The translations under genes and the position numbers were made by a program. Positions 20,290 to 30,282 of a DNA stretch of 64,000 bases are shown here, one piece after another; positions within the stretch are counted from its first letter, which is position 1, and each line of letters opens with the position of its first letter. The notes beneath the pieces were generated by a model. That model had not been told where the DNA came from. It searched no databases and saw nothing but the letters and a program-made list of their open reading frames with translations. Source of the stretch: Thermoplasmata archaeon (GTDB lineage Archaea; Thermoplasmatota; Thermoplasmata; Methanomassiliicoccales; Methanomethylophilaceae); NCBI GenBank assembly GCA_015063135.1, contig SUTA01000011.1, positions 1 through 64,000 on the forward strand, written 5' to 3'.

Positions 20290-21186
20290 TCGCGCAGTCT
20301 TCCTGCCGATCCCGTCCAGCTTCTCCTTGAGGCCCTTCGGCGGCTCCAGTATCGTTATCGCCGCCATCACCAGGATGATGCCGATGACGTCGGTGATCCC
20401 GAACTCGTCCCCGAATGCCACCACTCCGCATATCGTGGAGACTATCAGGCTGGACGTGATTATGATGGACACCGTGGCCGGGTCCACGCGGCGGATGCTG
20501 TAGATTATCAGGTAGTTGGGTGCGAGGGTGCAGGCGAGGCCCATGATAACGATGTAGACGGGTATGATGGCATCAGACGAGACCGTATCCGCCAGGAGGC
20601 CGAAGTCGGTGAGCGGCGCGACCAGCAGGGCGCTGAACAGGAAGAAGTAGAACATCGCCGTGTTCCCGGAGAAACCCCTCTCCCCGACGAACTTGCTCCC
20701 GAGGGTGAACGCGGCGAGGGTTATGCCCGACAGCGTCCCGATGGCCACTCCGGCGATCTTGATGTCCTCCTTCCCGTCCGCGACTCCGATGACGAACATG
20801 CAGCCGATGAATGCCATCACGACCGCCAGCACCTTCCTCCTGGTGATCCTGTCCCCGAACAGGAAGAACGCGAACACCAGGACGAAGTAGGGACTGGTCA
20901 TCTCCAGGACCGCGGCGACCTCTAGCGGGAGGGTCTCCTGCGCCTGGAACACGCAGACGTTGGACGCCACGTTGAAGAAGCCGAACAGGGCGAACATCCA
21001 AAGGTCCCTCAGCCTGACCTTGAACGCTGAGCGGTCGATGACCAGGAGTATCAGGAAGAACGCGGCGGCGGTGACGCCCTCGCGGCAGAAGCATATCTCC
21101 ATCGGCCCCAGGCCCGCGTTCAGCAGGTCCTTTGAGAACAGGTTGAGGATTCCCGCCAGGAATGCGGCCAGGAAGACCATCGCCAC
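20290..21186 (-). CDS. EamA/DMT-family transporter
   Basis: This is a protein of about 298 residues with ten hydrophobic segments in two EamA repeats (GLGPMEICFCREGVTAAAFF in the first, a second starting near GVAIGTLSGITLAAF). The family moves metabolites such as amino acids, nucleosides or sugars. The start could be GTG 21186 or ATG 21180. The protein ends LKEKLDGIGRKTA at CGA 20292-20290; the standard reading would add about 24 residues through a palindromic hairpin. It is convergent with the S41-like gene. Confidence 0.8.
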
Positions 21187-21251
21187 GGGGGCCGTCTTTT
21201 AGGTTCACGGCATACGGAATCGGATTCCGCCCTTAATAGGCGACGGTCCCG

Positions 21252-22667
21252 TCATGCGGCCTGGGGCGCCTCGTTCTTGCCGAAAAGGGCCCTCAGGTAC
21301 ACCACGGCCATTATGGCGGTCATGATGCCGCCCAGGGGCAGAGCTATCGAGTCGTCCAGGTTCAGGCCCAGGTTGGAATGGAATATGAACGAGGTCGTCA
21401 CCATGGTCATGAACAGGGCCGGCAGGGTCGTGATGAGGGTGTATCTCTTCTTGGTCGTCTCGAACAGGAACGCGGTGGCGGTCCACAGCATGATGCACGC
21501 CAGGGTCTGGTTCAGCCACGAGAAGTAGTTCCAGAGGATGGAGAAGTCCAGGGTGCACAGGAATGCGACGAAGGCGAACATGACCAAGGTGATCAGCACC
21601 ATGTTCTTCCTGTCGGACCTGTCGCTCTCCCTATCGTCTTGGATCATCATCCTCGCCGACCTCAGCGCGGTGTCGCCCGACGTGATGGGGCATATGAGGA
21701 CGCCTATGACGGCCAGGGCGCCGCCGATCGGGCCCGCGACCGTGGTGCAGATGTCGTAAACGACGCCGGCAGCCCCGCTCTCCGCCAGGGCATCGGCCAG
21801 ACCCGTGGTCCCGGCGTAGAAGGCCAGACCCGCGGCGGCCCACATGGCCGCTATGATGGATTCGACGACCATGGCGCCGTAGAACACCGGGCGGCCGTCC
21901 TTCTCCTGCTTGATGCATCTGGCGATCATGGGGGACTGGGTCGCGTGGAACCCGGAGATCGCCCCGCACGCCACGGTGATGAACATGTCGGGGAAGTAGG
22001 ACGTCCCGGAGGGGTGGAGGTTCTCGAGGGTGAACGAGGGGAACGTGTACCCTCCGACGATGAGGCCGGCGATCACGACCACGATCATCGTTATCAGGAG
22101 GATGCCGAAGACCGGGTAGATCCTCCCGATGACCTTGTTTATCGGCAGGACGGCCGACAGCATGAAGTATCCGAGGATGACGGCGATCCAGATGACCAGT
22201 GGCGCGCCCGTGATGCTTTCGAGCAGGTCGCCCGCGCTCCTGGCGAAAGTGGCCGAGACCATGACCAGGAGGAAGATGCCGAGCACCAGCATGGGGTACC
22301 TAGACGTGCCGTGCAGGTACTTCTTCACCAGCCACGTGGCCGATGCCCCGTTGTTGCGCGCGGACATCATGCCGCTCATGTAGTCGTGGACCGCTCCTCC
22401 GAGGATGGTCCCTCCGATGATCCAGAGGAATACGATGGGCCCCCATTTGGCTCCCATCAGCGCACCGAAGATGGGGCCGGTCCCGGCGATGTTCAGGAGC
22501 TCGATCAGATGGCTCCTCCAAGTGGACATCGGGACGTAGTCCATGCCGTCGTTGACGCTGACCGCGGGGGTCGGCTCCCTGAAGGGGAGGATCGTCCTCT
22601 CGACGAGCCTGCTGTACATGAGGTAACCCAGGGCGAGGGCGCCGATGCAGACGATCAGTATGAACAC
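21252..22667 (-). CDS. cstA: Carbon starvation protein CstA family transporter
   Basis: The 471-residue membrane protein begins with GALALGYLMYSRLVERTIL and carries the CstA landmarks: LLNIAGTGPIFGALMGAKWGP, GGTILGGAVHDYMSG, ACGAISGFHATQSPMIARC and ITSGDTALRSARMMI. CstA relatives import peptides or pyruvate in bacteria. In an archaeal commensal, peptide or small organic acid uptake would suit the nearby secreted proteases, but that is inference. GTG 22667 lies 26 nt after a TATA box, so the mRNA is probably leaderless. The stop is TGA. Confidence 0.88.
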   Translation of the reverse strand: MFILIVCIGALALGYLMYSRLVERTILPFREPTPAVSVNDGMDYVPMSTWRSHLIELLNIAGTGPIFGALMGAKWGPIVFLWIIGGTILGGAVHDYMSGMMSARNNGASATWLVKKYLHGTSRYPMLVLGIFLLVMVSATFARSAGDLLESITGAPLVIWIAVILGYFMLSAVLPINKVIGRIYPVFGILLITMIVVVIAGLIVGGYTFPSFTLENLHPSGTSYFPDMFITVACGAISGFHATQSPMIARCIKQEKDGRPVFYGAMVVESIIAAMWAAAGLAFYAGTTGLADALAESGAAGVVYDICTTVAGPIGGALAVIGVLICPITSGDTALRSARMMIQDDRESDRSDRKNMVLITLVMFAFVAFLCTLDFSILWNYFSWLNQTLACIMLWTATAFLFETTKKRYTLITTLPALFMTMVTTSFIFHSNLGLNLDDSIALPLGGIMTAIMAVVYLRALFGKNEAPQAA

Positions 22668-22685
22668 ATTTGTAGGATGGAGGCG

Positions 22686-22699
22686 GCTTATTTATTAGT
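22686..22699 (-). promoter_or_regulatory. TATA box of cstA
   Basis: On the minus strand CTAATAAATAAGCC is centred about 26 nt before GTG 22667, the spacing for transcription to start at the initiation codon itself. Confidence 0.55.
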
Positions 22700-22735
22700 T
22701 GCCAGGGTGCCGCGGCTGCGGCGGAGTACATCATC

Positions 22736-22744
22736 TGTTTAAAC
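22736..22744 (+). promoter_or_regulatory. TATA box of the GT2 gene
   Basis: TGTTTAAAC is centred 26 nt before ATG 22766, consistent with a leaderless transcript. Confidence 0.5.
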
Positions 22745-22765
22745 TATCAGACCATTCGCCAAGCT

Positions 22766-23956
22766 ATGAACGGCGGTTTCTTCCCAGACCTCGCAACCTG
22801 CAGTCCTGTGGAGATTCTCCTGCTCGTCATGCTGATCTCCTACTTCCCCTACGCGGTCTACCAGATCTACCTCATGGATTACTGCCTGTACATGACCGAC
22901 AAGAAGATCAAGGACAGGAAGAAGCGCCTGGAGGTCCCGAACAATGTAATTGTGGCCATCACCACCAACGGCATGGCCACCGACGTGGTGGAGAAGATCA
23001 TAGCGAAGGTCAGGGGCTACGGCCTTGCATCCGAGATCTTCGTCGTCAAGGAGGAGAGGGACCCGTTCCAGTACAGCTGCAGGATGATCGCCGTCCCCTC
23101 CGATTACGTCTGCCCCGGGGGCTCCCGCTGCAAGATGCGCGCCATGCACTACGGCATCCAGGCGATGCACGACATGGGCTACGGGAAGGAGACCTACATC
23201 TGCCATCTGGACGACGACAGCATCGTCGACAGGCCCTACCTGGAGTACGTGAAGTACTATCTGGACGCCGAGGGCGCCCAGGGGTGCATCCGCCTCCGTG
23301 CATGGGGGAGGCACCTGTTCTCGTCGCTGTCCGACATCATCAGGATATCCAACTGCGAGGCCTGGTGCAAGAGGTGCAACTCCAGGAACCATCCCCAGTT
23401 CGTCCACGGAGAGGGTCTGGTGGTCCGCGCGGACGTCGAGTACGAGATAGGCTGGGACTACGGCACCTACGGCGCGGAGGACCTGATCATGGGCCTAAGC
23501 GTCTCCAAGAGGTACAGGTTCGACGACATCCCGGACGGCCACATCTACATAGCCCCGCCGACCTCCGTGACGGATTACTTCAAGCAGCGCCGCAGGTGGT
23601 TCTGGTCCCTGATGAACAACCGCGGCGTGGTCAGGAGGCTGTCCTTCAAGACCTGGCTCTTCTACATGTACATGTACATCAACGGGTTCCTGGGCCTGAT
23701 CTCGCTCCTCATCATCCCCATCGTTATGCTGTTCGCGGGGGGCTTAAGCGACTTCACCCACATGGTGGCGGTCCTGAACATCATATTCTTCTTCGCCTAC
23801 TACCAGTTCGGCGCCACGTACATGCACTCGCTGTCCATTTCGGCGGCCATGTTCGTGCTGACGATACCCGTGGCGTTCTACGACGGCCTAACCTCGGTGT
23901 ACGCGCTGGTGAGGCCGCCGGACTTCACGACCTTCGAGACCATAAAGAAGGTGCGA
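22766..23956 (+). CDS. Membrane GT2-family glycosyltransferase
   Basis: An N-terminal helix (EILLLVMLISYFPYAVYQIY) leads into a GT-A domain with the UDP-sugar/metal motif HLDDDS near residue 147, the acceptor-site YGAEDLIMG and the processive-type KQRRRWFWS motif near residue 274. Three C-terminal helices follow. This resembles egghead/Bre-3-like beta-mannosyltransferases and could build cell-surface glycolipids. It ends FTTFETIKKV at CGA 23954-23956. That CGA forms one arm of a hairpin whose other arm contains the stop of the convergent gene. Confidence 0.85.
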
Positions 23957-23970
23957 GCCGGAGCGGCTCG
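23954..23970. terminator. Hairpin built from two facing CGA stops
   Basis: CGAGCC (23954-23959), loop GGAGC, GGCTCG (23965-23970). The first three bases are the CGA end of the GT2 gene and the last three are the complement of the CGA end of the minus-strand gene. Confidence 0.6.
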
Positions 23971-24225
23971 CTCGAGGTGCCTGTGCTCGATGTCGTCGGG
24001 GTCCTCGTCCAGCTCGGAGCTCAGGGGATCGAAGATCTGGCTCTTCTTGATGTGTATGTACATCACGACGGCCACGCCCAGAGTGATGCTCCCCAGGACC
24101 ACCCACATCGAGATCATGCTCAGACGGTCCAGCACCCTGTTGCCGAACACCACGGACTGGAGGCAGGCTATGGCGATCATCGCAACGATGAATAGATCCA
24201 GGTACTGGTGGTATCTGACCTTCAC
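23968..24225 (-). CDS. Small two-span membrane protein
   Basis: From GTG 24225 the frame gives 85 residues: MKVRYHQYLDLFIVAMIAIA starts helix 1, MWVVLGSITLGVAVVMYIHI is helix 2, and an acidic tail ends DDIEHRHLE at CGA 23970-23968. A TATA box centred 27 nt upstream makes a leaderless mRNA starting at this GTG likely. The longer frame from GTG 24261 would start upstream of the TATA box and would contain two CGA codons within its first nine. No family recognised. Confidence 0.6.
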
Positions 24226-24246
24226 GGATGCGCATCGGGGTCGGCG

Positions 24247-24259
24247 TATTTGATTATTC
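24247..24259 (-). promoter_or_regulatory. TATA box of the small membrane protein gene
   Basis: The minus strand reads GAATAATCAAATA, centred about 27 nt before GTG 24225. Confidence 0.45.
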
Positions 24260-24348
24260 ACAATGATGGGGAAACCGAGCCGCCCAGCGTGGGTTTATAT
24301 CGATTGTAAGGGCATCCGTTATCCAGATTCCATCTGGGGATTGGTCAT

Positions 24349-25581
24349 ATGTCCCTCGGCAGCAAGCAGATACTCATCATCGCGGTGGCGGCGGTCGCCG
24401 TCATAGCGGCAGCGGCCATAGCGGTGCATTTCCTGAATGACCACGGGGACCCCGACCCCGCGGACGTCCTCCCGAAGTACACGGTCACGGGGGAGACGGA
24501 CCTTGAGGGCAACATCTACCTGTCCTTCGTCTACACGAAGAATATAGTGATGCTCGACGGGAAGGGGAATCTGGTGTGGTACAAGCACGGCGAGTCCCCG
24601 GAGGACGGCGTGAACACCGGGTACTGGGACTTCAAGAAGCACGTTATCGACGGGGAGGTCTACTACAGCTACCACGACCAGAACCCTTCCTACGACAAGT
24701 TCGGCATCGCCGGCTACGCCCCCGGGGAGCGCGTGATTCTGGACTCCGAGTTCAACGAGGTCAAGCGCATCACCTTCGAGGCATCTGACATCGTCGACAA
24801 GGGCCATCCGCTGGACGGCCACGACTTCTACCTCATCGACCTGGACCACTACATCATGTCAGGCTACATCAAGGACAGGGTGTACAATGTGCCGGGATAC
24901 GAGGAGACGGGATCGAACGTCGTCTACTCGTACCTGCAGGAGGTGTACCACGGGGAGGTCGTATGGGACTTCAGGACCGTGGACTACCCCGAGCTCTACT
25001 CCCTGGTGGTGACGGATGCGTACCAGTACGCCAACGACTTCGCCAACGAGTACGTCGACGCCCCAGACTACGTCCACTTCAACGCCATGCGCATCAACGA
25101 CGACGGGGATCTGGTGGTTTCCTACCGCCATCTGAACACCATCATGTGCCTGGACCGCACAGCCCCGCGCACGTCGACCCCGGACCAGATCATCTGGAAG
25201 CTCTCCGGCAACGCCGACGAGTTCGAGCTCACCGACGATCAGAAGACGTCCAGCCAGCACTACGTCACCGTGGACGGGGACACCGTCATGGCCTTCGACA
25301 ACCACAACATCACCGAGGAGACCCGCGTCGTGTGGTACGACATCGACTTCGACGAGATGGAGCTGGTGGACTTCGAGGCCTACAGGATCGACGGGAAGTT
25401 CTCCTCCGCATGCGGCTCCGCCCAGCGCATCCACGACAACGTCTTCGCCCTGGGATGGGGATGCGCGGAGAACGACAGCGTCTGCTTCTGCGTCTACGAT
25501 TTCGATGCGGACAAGGAGCTGCTCAGGATAACCCTGGAGAACCCCAGCAATTTCACCTACCGCTGCGTCTACTACGAGCGA
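24349..25581 (+). CDS. Anchored arylsulfotransferase-like protein
   Basis: An N-terminal helix (ILIIAVAAVAVIAAAAIAVHF) anchors a roughly 380-residue beta-propeller-like ectodomain. Segments such as HPLDGHDFYLIDLDHYIMSG, DAPDYVHFNAMRINDDGDLV and IIWKLSGNADEFELTDDQ match the arylsulfotransferase (ASST) family, with the usual conserved His residues in GHDF, YVHFN and SQHYV. Bacterial ASSTs move sulfate between phenols; whether this one is active cannot be judged. It ends NFTYRCVYYE at CGA 25579-25581, one base before the facing stop of the convergent gene. The standard code adds only IAS after an Arg. Confidence 0.75.
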
Positions 25582-25585
25582 ATCG
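25579..25585. other. Abutting convergent stop codons (CGAATCG)
   Basis: CGA ends the plus-strand gene, one A follows, and TCG is the complement of the CGA that ends the minus-strand gene. The same 7-mer with the same arrangement occurs at 36770-36776. Confidence 0.6.
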
Positions 25586-26344
25586 CTTCTTGACGTAGCT
25601 CTGGATCTCCGCCCTGGCCTCTTCCGTCGGGCCGGGGGTGGGGTCCTTCGGCAGGCCCACCGGGCAGGCGGCGATGCACAGCCCGCAGGGGGCTATCCCC
25701 TGCCTCGCCACCATCTCGGAGCGGTCTATGCACCCGGTCTTGTCCGTTATGACGTCGGGGTACGTCCCCGGGGTCAGGGAACCCTGGGGGCAGGCCCTGA
25801 CGCATCTGTTGCAGTGGATGCACACTTCCTTCTCCATCGTCCCGTTCCCTTCGATGACGGCGTCCGTCAGCACGGTCACCCATCTGATCCTGGGGCCGTT
25901 CCTCGGGGTTATGATGACGTTGTTGATCCCGAACGTGCCCATCCCGGCCAGATATGCGGCGTGGCGGTGGGAGAAGAAAGCGGTCGGTGCATTCCTGAGC
26001 CCGTCTATCCCGTGGTACCCGTCCCGGGGGATCGGCATGGCCTGCCATCCCCTGGCCATCAGCTCCATGGCGATGCGCTGGGCGGCCATGTCCAGCATGG
26101 CGTTGACGTTCCTGTACATCTGGTTGTAGGCAATGGACGGGGCGGTCAGCAGGGTCGCGTAGGGTATGGGGATGCCCATGACGACGGCTGTCCTGCAGCC
26201 CTGCATTATGGAATCCGGCCTGTTCAGCGGCCTGATGCGGGCGCTGACGATCGGGTCGGTGGACCACAGTCCGACGTCGGCGAAGCCGATATCGACGATC
26301 CCGAGGCTCCTCGCCACTTCCGCCAGCTCGTCCTTCAGAGTCAT
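25583..26344 (-). CDS. Epoxyqueuosine reductase-like double [4Fe-4S] protein
   Basis: The 253-residue protein has an N-terminal corrinoid-reductase-like part (PTAFFSHRHAAYLAGMGTFG, close to the QueG family A..AGLG.fGkN pattern) and two ferredoxin clusters, CIHCNRCVRACPQG and a second with CIDRSE and CGLCIAACPVG. QueG itself reduces epoxyqueuosine with cobalamin. Archaeal homologues of this size are often annotated as generic 4Fe-4S proteins, so the substrate is open. The ATG is at 26344 and the last residues QSYVKK are followed by CGA 25585-25583. The standard reading overlaps the ASST gene. Confidence 0.75.
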
Positions 26345-26403
26345 GTCTCCACCGCCGGGAAGTACGCCGGGGATGGCTATATCAGTTGCCCTGGTTGCAT
26401 CCC

Positions 26404-26411
26404 GTTTATAT
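26404..26411 (+). promoter_or_regulatory. TATA box of the papain-like protease gene
   Basis: GTTTATAT is centred about 24 nt before ATG 26432, indicating a leaderless mRNA. Confidence 0.55.
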
Positions 26412-26431
26412 CCACATTCAGATTACAATCC

Positions 26432-28345
26432 ATGAACACGAAAGCGATGCTGGCCGCGGCCATCGTGCTGACGTTCCTGCTGTCATCCGCGGCCATCCCC
26501 GCGGCGTACGCGGACGACGGCGACGAGGGGCTGCCGTCCAAGTTCGACCAGCGCGACCTCGGCATAGTCACCCCGCCGAAGTACCAGAACCCCTGGGGCA
26601 CGTGCTGGGCGTTCGGCGGCACCGGGGCGGCCGAGACCGCGATCCTGACCCTCCTCGGAACCACCTGGGAGGAGTCGGGGCTGGACCTCTCCGAGAGGCA
26701 CACGGCCTACTTCGGCAACAACTACATCGATGAGGAGGTCTGGGAGACCCAGGCCGGGGAGGGCCTCTACTGGTTCTCCGATGACCCGAACGGCCCGTTC
26801 GACATAGGAGGCACCACCTACCGCTTCTCGCAGCTCTTCTCGTCGGGTGCCGGACCCGTATCCGAGTCGGATATCCCGTACCGCGGGAATGCCGGCCTGA
26901 GCACCCTGGACGCCCTGGAGGATCCGGAGCTCTCGGAGGAGGCGCTGATAATCGTCGAGTTCGGCGGCAAGGGCGACTCGGTCCAGGGGATCATCGACGG
27001 GTACACCCAGGAACAGAGGGAGTCGGCGTTCCGCAAGTGGACGGAGACCTACGGCATCGAGTTCCCCGAGGGCGTCACGGCCTTCAACTTCACGGCGGAG
27101 GAAGTGGTCCCGGGCCTGACCGATTACCACATCGGGAAGTGCACGGAGAGGAACTCGTACTACAAGGGGGACGATTGGGCCGTCGACAGGTCCGAGCGCA
27201 ACTACTCCAGGGGATACACGATGCAGGACGGGAACTACCTGAAGAACCCCCTGATCATCTCCGACGGGAAGGTCACGGGCCTCGACCAGGGCGCCATGGA
27301 AAGCATGAAGCGCGAACTCCTCCTGGGGCACGGCATGGTCATGTCCTACCGCTACGACGCAAGCGGCTACAACGAGGAGACGGCATCCAGCTACCAGGCC
27401 GGGTCCATGACTTCCAACCATGCGGTCCAGATCGTGGGATGGGACGACGACTATCCCGCGGAGAACTTCGCATGGCACAGCAAGGGCGAGGTGCTCACGC
27501 CCCCCGGCGACGGTGCATGGCTCTGCAAGAACAGCTGGGGCTCGGAGACCTACGGCTACGAGATCAACGGCGAGACGTACTACAGGCAATGGGGCATAAC
27601 CGACGAGGAGGGGAAGCACACCGGGTTCTTCTGGCTATCCTATTACGAGCTGGCGCTCCAGAGGATGGAGTCCATGACCTTCACAGACACCCTCTTTGGC
27701 GAGGATGGGCTGATCTACATGTGCTACGACTACCTCCCTGACGCCTTTGCCAAGTCCTGGACGCACGAGCAGGAGGTGAGGACGGCGAACGTCTTCGACA
27801 CCTATGACAGCAAGCTGGAGGCGGTGTCCGTGAGGACGTTCGGATACGACAGCGAGGTCACGGTGAGGATGTACCTGGACCCCAAGGGCGACCCGGACAC
27901 CGGGAAGCTGATCTTCGAGAGTACCCTCACCATCCCGTACGCCGGCATCCACGTCATCTACATGGACGATTACGTCCCGGTGCGCGAGGGCCACAGGGTC
28001 AGCGTCGTGCTGGTGGAGCGCACCACAGAGGGCAAGTACCTGGCCGGGGCGGCCACCATGCTCGGCGAAAAGAAGGCCAGGTCCGAAGAGGCCAGGAGCT
28101 ACGGCGTGGCCGTCATCAACGAGGGCGAGAGCTTCGCCTTCGAGGACGGCAAGTGGTCGGACTGGAAGGAGGAGGCCTCGAAGTACGAGGACGAGACGGG
28201 ATTCGTCATCGACAACTTCTCGATCAAGGTCTTCGCCATAGACGATCCCCACGAGGATTCCGGAATCCTGCTGTATGCTGCGGCCATCGCGGTGATCGCG
28301 GCCATAGCGATAGGCATCGTATTCATCGTCCGCAGGTCACGCTGA
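26432..28345 (+). CDS. Secreted papain-like (C1A) cysteine protease, membrane anchored
   Basis: The 637-residue protein has a signal peptide (MLAAAIVLTFLLSSAAIPAAYA). The mature N-terminus LPSKFDQRDLG.VTP resembles the start of papain-type domains. The catalytic Cys58 sits in WGTCWAFGG, His330 in SNHAVQIVGW and Asn367 in CKNSWGS. After the protease comes a beta-sandwich of about 150 residues similar to the lectin-like domain found behind C1A domains in Methanosarcina-type surface proteases. A C-terminal helix ends in RRSR. It likely degrades proteins outside the cell. The stop is TGA. Confidence 0.9.
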   Translation: MNTKAMLAAAIVLTFLLSSAAIPAAYADDGDEGLPSKFDQRDLGIVTPPKYQNPWGTCWAFGGTGAAETAILTLLGTTWEESGLDLSERHTAYFGNNYIDEEVWETQAGEGLYWFSDDPNGPFDIGGTTYRFSQLFSSGAGPVSESDIPYRGNAGLSTLDALEDPELSEEALIIVEFGGKGDSVQGIIDGYTQEQRESAFRKWTETYGIEFPEGVTAFNFTAEEVVPGLTDYHIGKCTERNSYYKGDDWAVDRSERNYSRGYTMQDGNYLKNPLIISDGKVTGLDQGAMESMKRELLLGHGMVMSYRYDASGYNEETASSYQAGSMTSNHAVQIVGWDDDYPAENFAWHSKGEVLTPPGDGAWLCKNSWGSETYGYEINGETYYRQWGITDEEGKHTGFFWLSYYELALQRMESMTFTDTLFGEDGLIYMCYDYLPDAFAKSWTHEQEVRTANVFDTYDSKLEAVSVRTFGYDSEVTVRMYLDPKGDPDTGKLIFESTLTIPYAGIHVIYMDDYVPVREGHRVSVVLVERTTEGKYLAGAATMLGEKKARSEEARSYGVAVINEGESFAFEDGKWSDWKEEASKYEDETGFVIDNFSIKVFAIDDPHEDSGILLYAAAIAVIAAIAIGIVFIVRRSR

Positions 28346-28372
28346 CGCCCTGAGATGGGGATCAAACCATTT

Positions 28373-28393
28373 CCCCCGGCGAAACGCCGGGGG
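28373..28393. terminator. Bidirectional hairpin terminator
   Basis: CCCCCGGC, loop GAAAC, GCCGGGGG: a perfect 8-bp stem. It lies 28 nt after the protease TGA and 21 nt beyond the CGA end of the convergent antiporter gene. Confidence 0.7.
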
Positions 28394-28413
28394 CAATTCT
28401 GTTGATTTCGATC

Positions 28414-30156
28414 TCGGGCCGTTTCCTCGGCGGTCTCGGTCTCATCCTGCTCGATCTCGGCGGCCTTCTTGCTCTTCCTGCCGGACTTGAGCCTCCAGTA
28501 CTGGTGGAGGGAGATGACGAGGATGATGCCTATCCCCAGGAGGACCTCGAACGTGCGGTCGAACTCGTCGGGGATGATCACGATGATGGTCAGGGCGATG
28601 GCGCCGGCGATGGCCAGGGGGTTCATGGTCTCGTAGAACCTGGCATCCTCCGGGTTGCGGTTCTCGCGCTTGGACTTGTCCACGACGTACAGGATCAACC
28701 TGGCGTTCTTCACGAAGTAGAAGCATGGGATTATGAGGATGACCATGTGCGCGGCCAGAACGATGACCATGGACAGGGTGAAGCTCAGGCCGAGGTAATC
28801 GCACAGGACGTTCGCTATGTCCACCGTGTAGTAGTAGAAGATTATCGTGATGATGATTATCATCACAATGTTGAAGTACACCGTCGCCGCGGCCTTGGAC
28901 AGCATGTCAGTGGTGCGGCCGGGGAGCGCGGCGAGCCTGGCGTAGAAGCGGTCCCTGCTCGCGGATAGCCTGTGGAACGCGCCCATCGGGAGCTTGGTCG
29001 TCAGCTTGTCGTATATCTTGCCAGAGGACCCGCTCAGCACGGGCAGGGTGATCATCGATATCAGCGCGGCACCGATCACGGCGGAATAGAACCCGTTGTC
29101 CACGGCGCCGACGTCCAGGGCCTCCTTGGCGATGATGAACGCGAACTCGCCCATGGCGCACAGCGACAGGGCGGAGATGAACCCCTTGCGGCTGTCCCCG
29201 TTCCCGATCCAGTATCCGAGGTAGACGGTGAAGGATTTGCATATCACGAAGACCAGGAAGAATATGACGATCAGCACTATGCTGTCCGCCAGGCTGCCCA
29301 GGCTGACCTCCATCCCCACGGATATGAAGAACATGGCCATGAACAGGCTCTTCAGCGGGTCCACGTAATGCTCCACGGTGTGGTGGGCGGTCGACGCCGC
29401 CACCATTATGCCCATCAGGAACGCCCCGATGGCGACGGACAGGCCCATCTTGGACGCAGCCAGCGCCAGCGTGAACAGGGCGCCGATGCAGAGCAGGGAT
29501 ATCTGCTCGTCGCTGGCCCTCTTGTGGAACCAATCGATGATCCTGGGGACCAGCTTCAGGCCGATGGTGAAGCAGACGATCATGAAGATGGCGATCTGGA
29601 TGATCAGCAGGATTAGGTCCTTGGTGCCCAGCTCGGCCCCGCTCAGCATGGGGGTGAGCATGGACAGCATGATGACCTGCCCGATGTCCTCGATGATCAT
29701 TACCAGGACGAGGATCTCGACGTGGGCCCTGTCCAGTATGTCCTTCTCCTTCAGAACGGCCATCACCACGGCGGTGCTGGATCCGGAGATGATCGCGCCC
29801 AGGGCGATGCTCTGGACCATGTTGTAGCCCAGGACGGTTCCGGTGATGAACCCCCCAAGCACCATCAGGGGCATCTGGACGAGCGCGACGATGATGGCGA
29901 ACCTGCCCTGTGTCTTCAGGTTGGCCAGGTTGATCTCCATCCCTATCGAGAACATCAGCATGATCAATCCGAGGTTCGAGAACAGCTCGACGACCTCGTG
30001 GGCGTCCTCGTTGAGCTCTGCGAAGTTGGCGATGACTATCCCGGCAGCCAGGAATCCGACCAGGGCCGGCATCTTCGCCTTGCGCATGACGATGGAGAGG
30101 AACGCGGCCAATATGATCAGGGTGGCCATAATTGAGATGAGCACGGACTCTTCCAT
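28414..30156 (-). CDS. CPA2-family cation/proton antiporter (KefB-like)
   Basis: The roughly 580-residue membrane protein starts with a Na+/H+ exchanger domain of 12 or more helices: VGFLAAGIVIANFAELNEDA, LGLIMLMFSIGMEINLANL, ALGAIISGSSTAVVMAVLKE (the crossover-helix region) and SKMGLSVAIGAFLMGIMVA. Two or three further helices follow near residues 430-540. It lacks a TrkA-N/RCK regulatory domain. It should exchange Na+ or K+ for H+. The tail EQDETETAEETA ends at CGA 28416-28414, with a second CGA after one codon. The standard frame would continue 105 residues antisense to the protease gene. Confidence 0.88.
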
Positions 30157-30282
30157 CGTTTTCGCCTGCGTTTTGGATGCGACCCGTATTATCTTTTATT
30201 AATAAAGGTTGGGAACAGGCTTGGACGATACCCGTAACTATATAACGGGGTCGCGATTGCATCGGCATTCCAAGTGATTATC

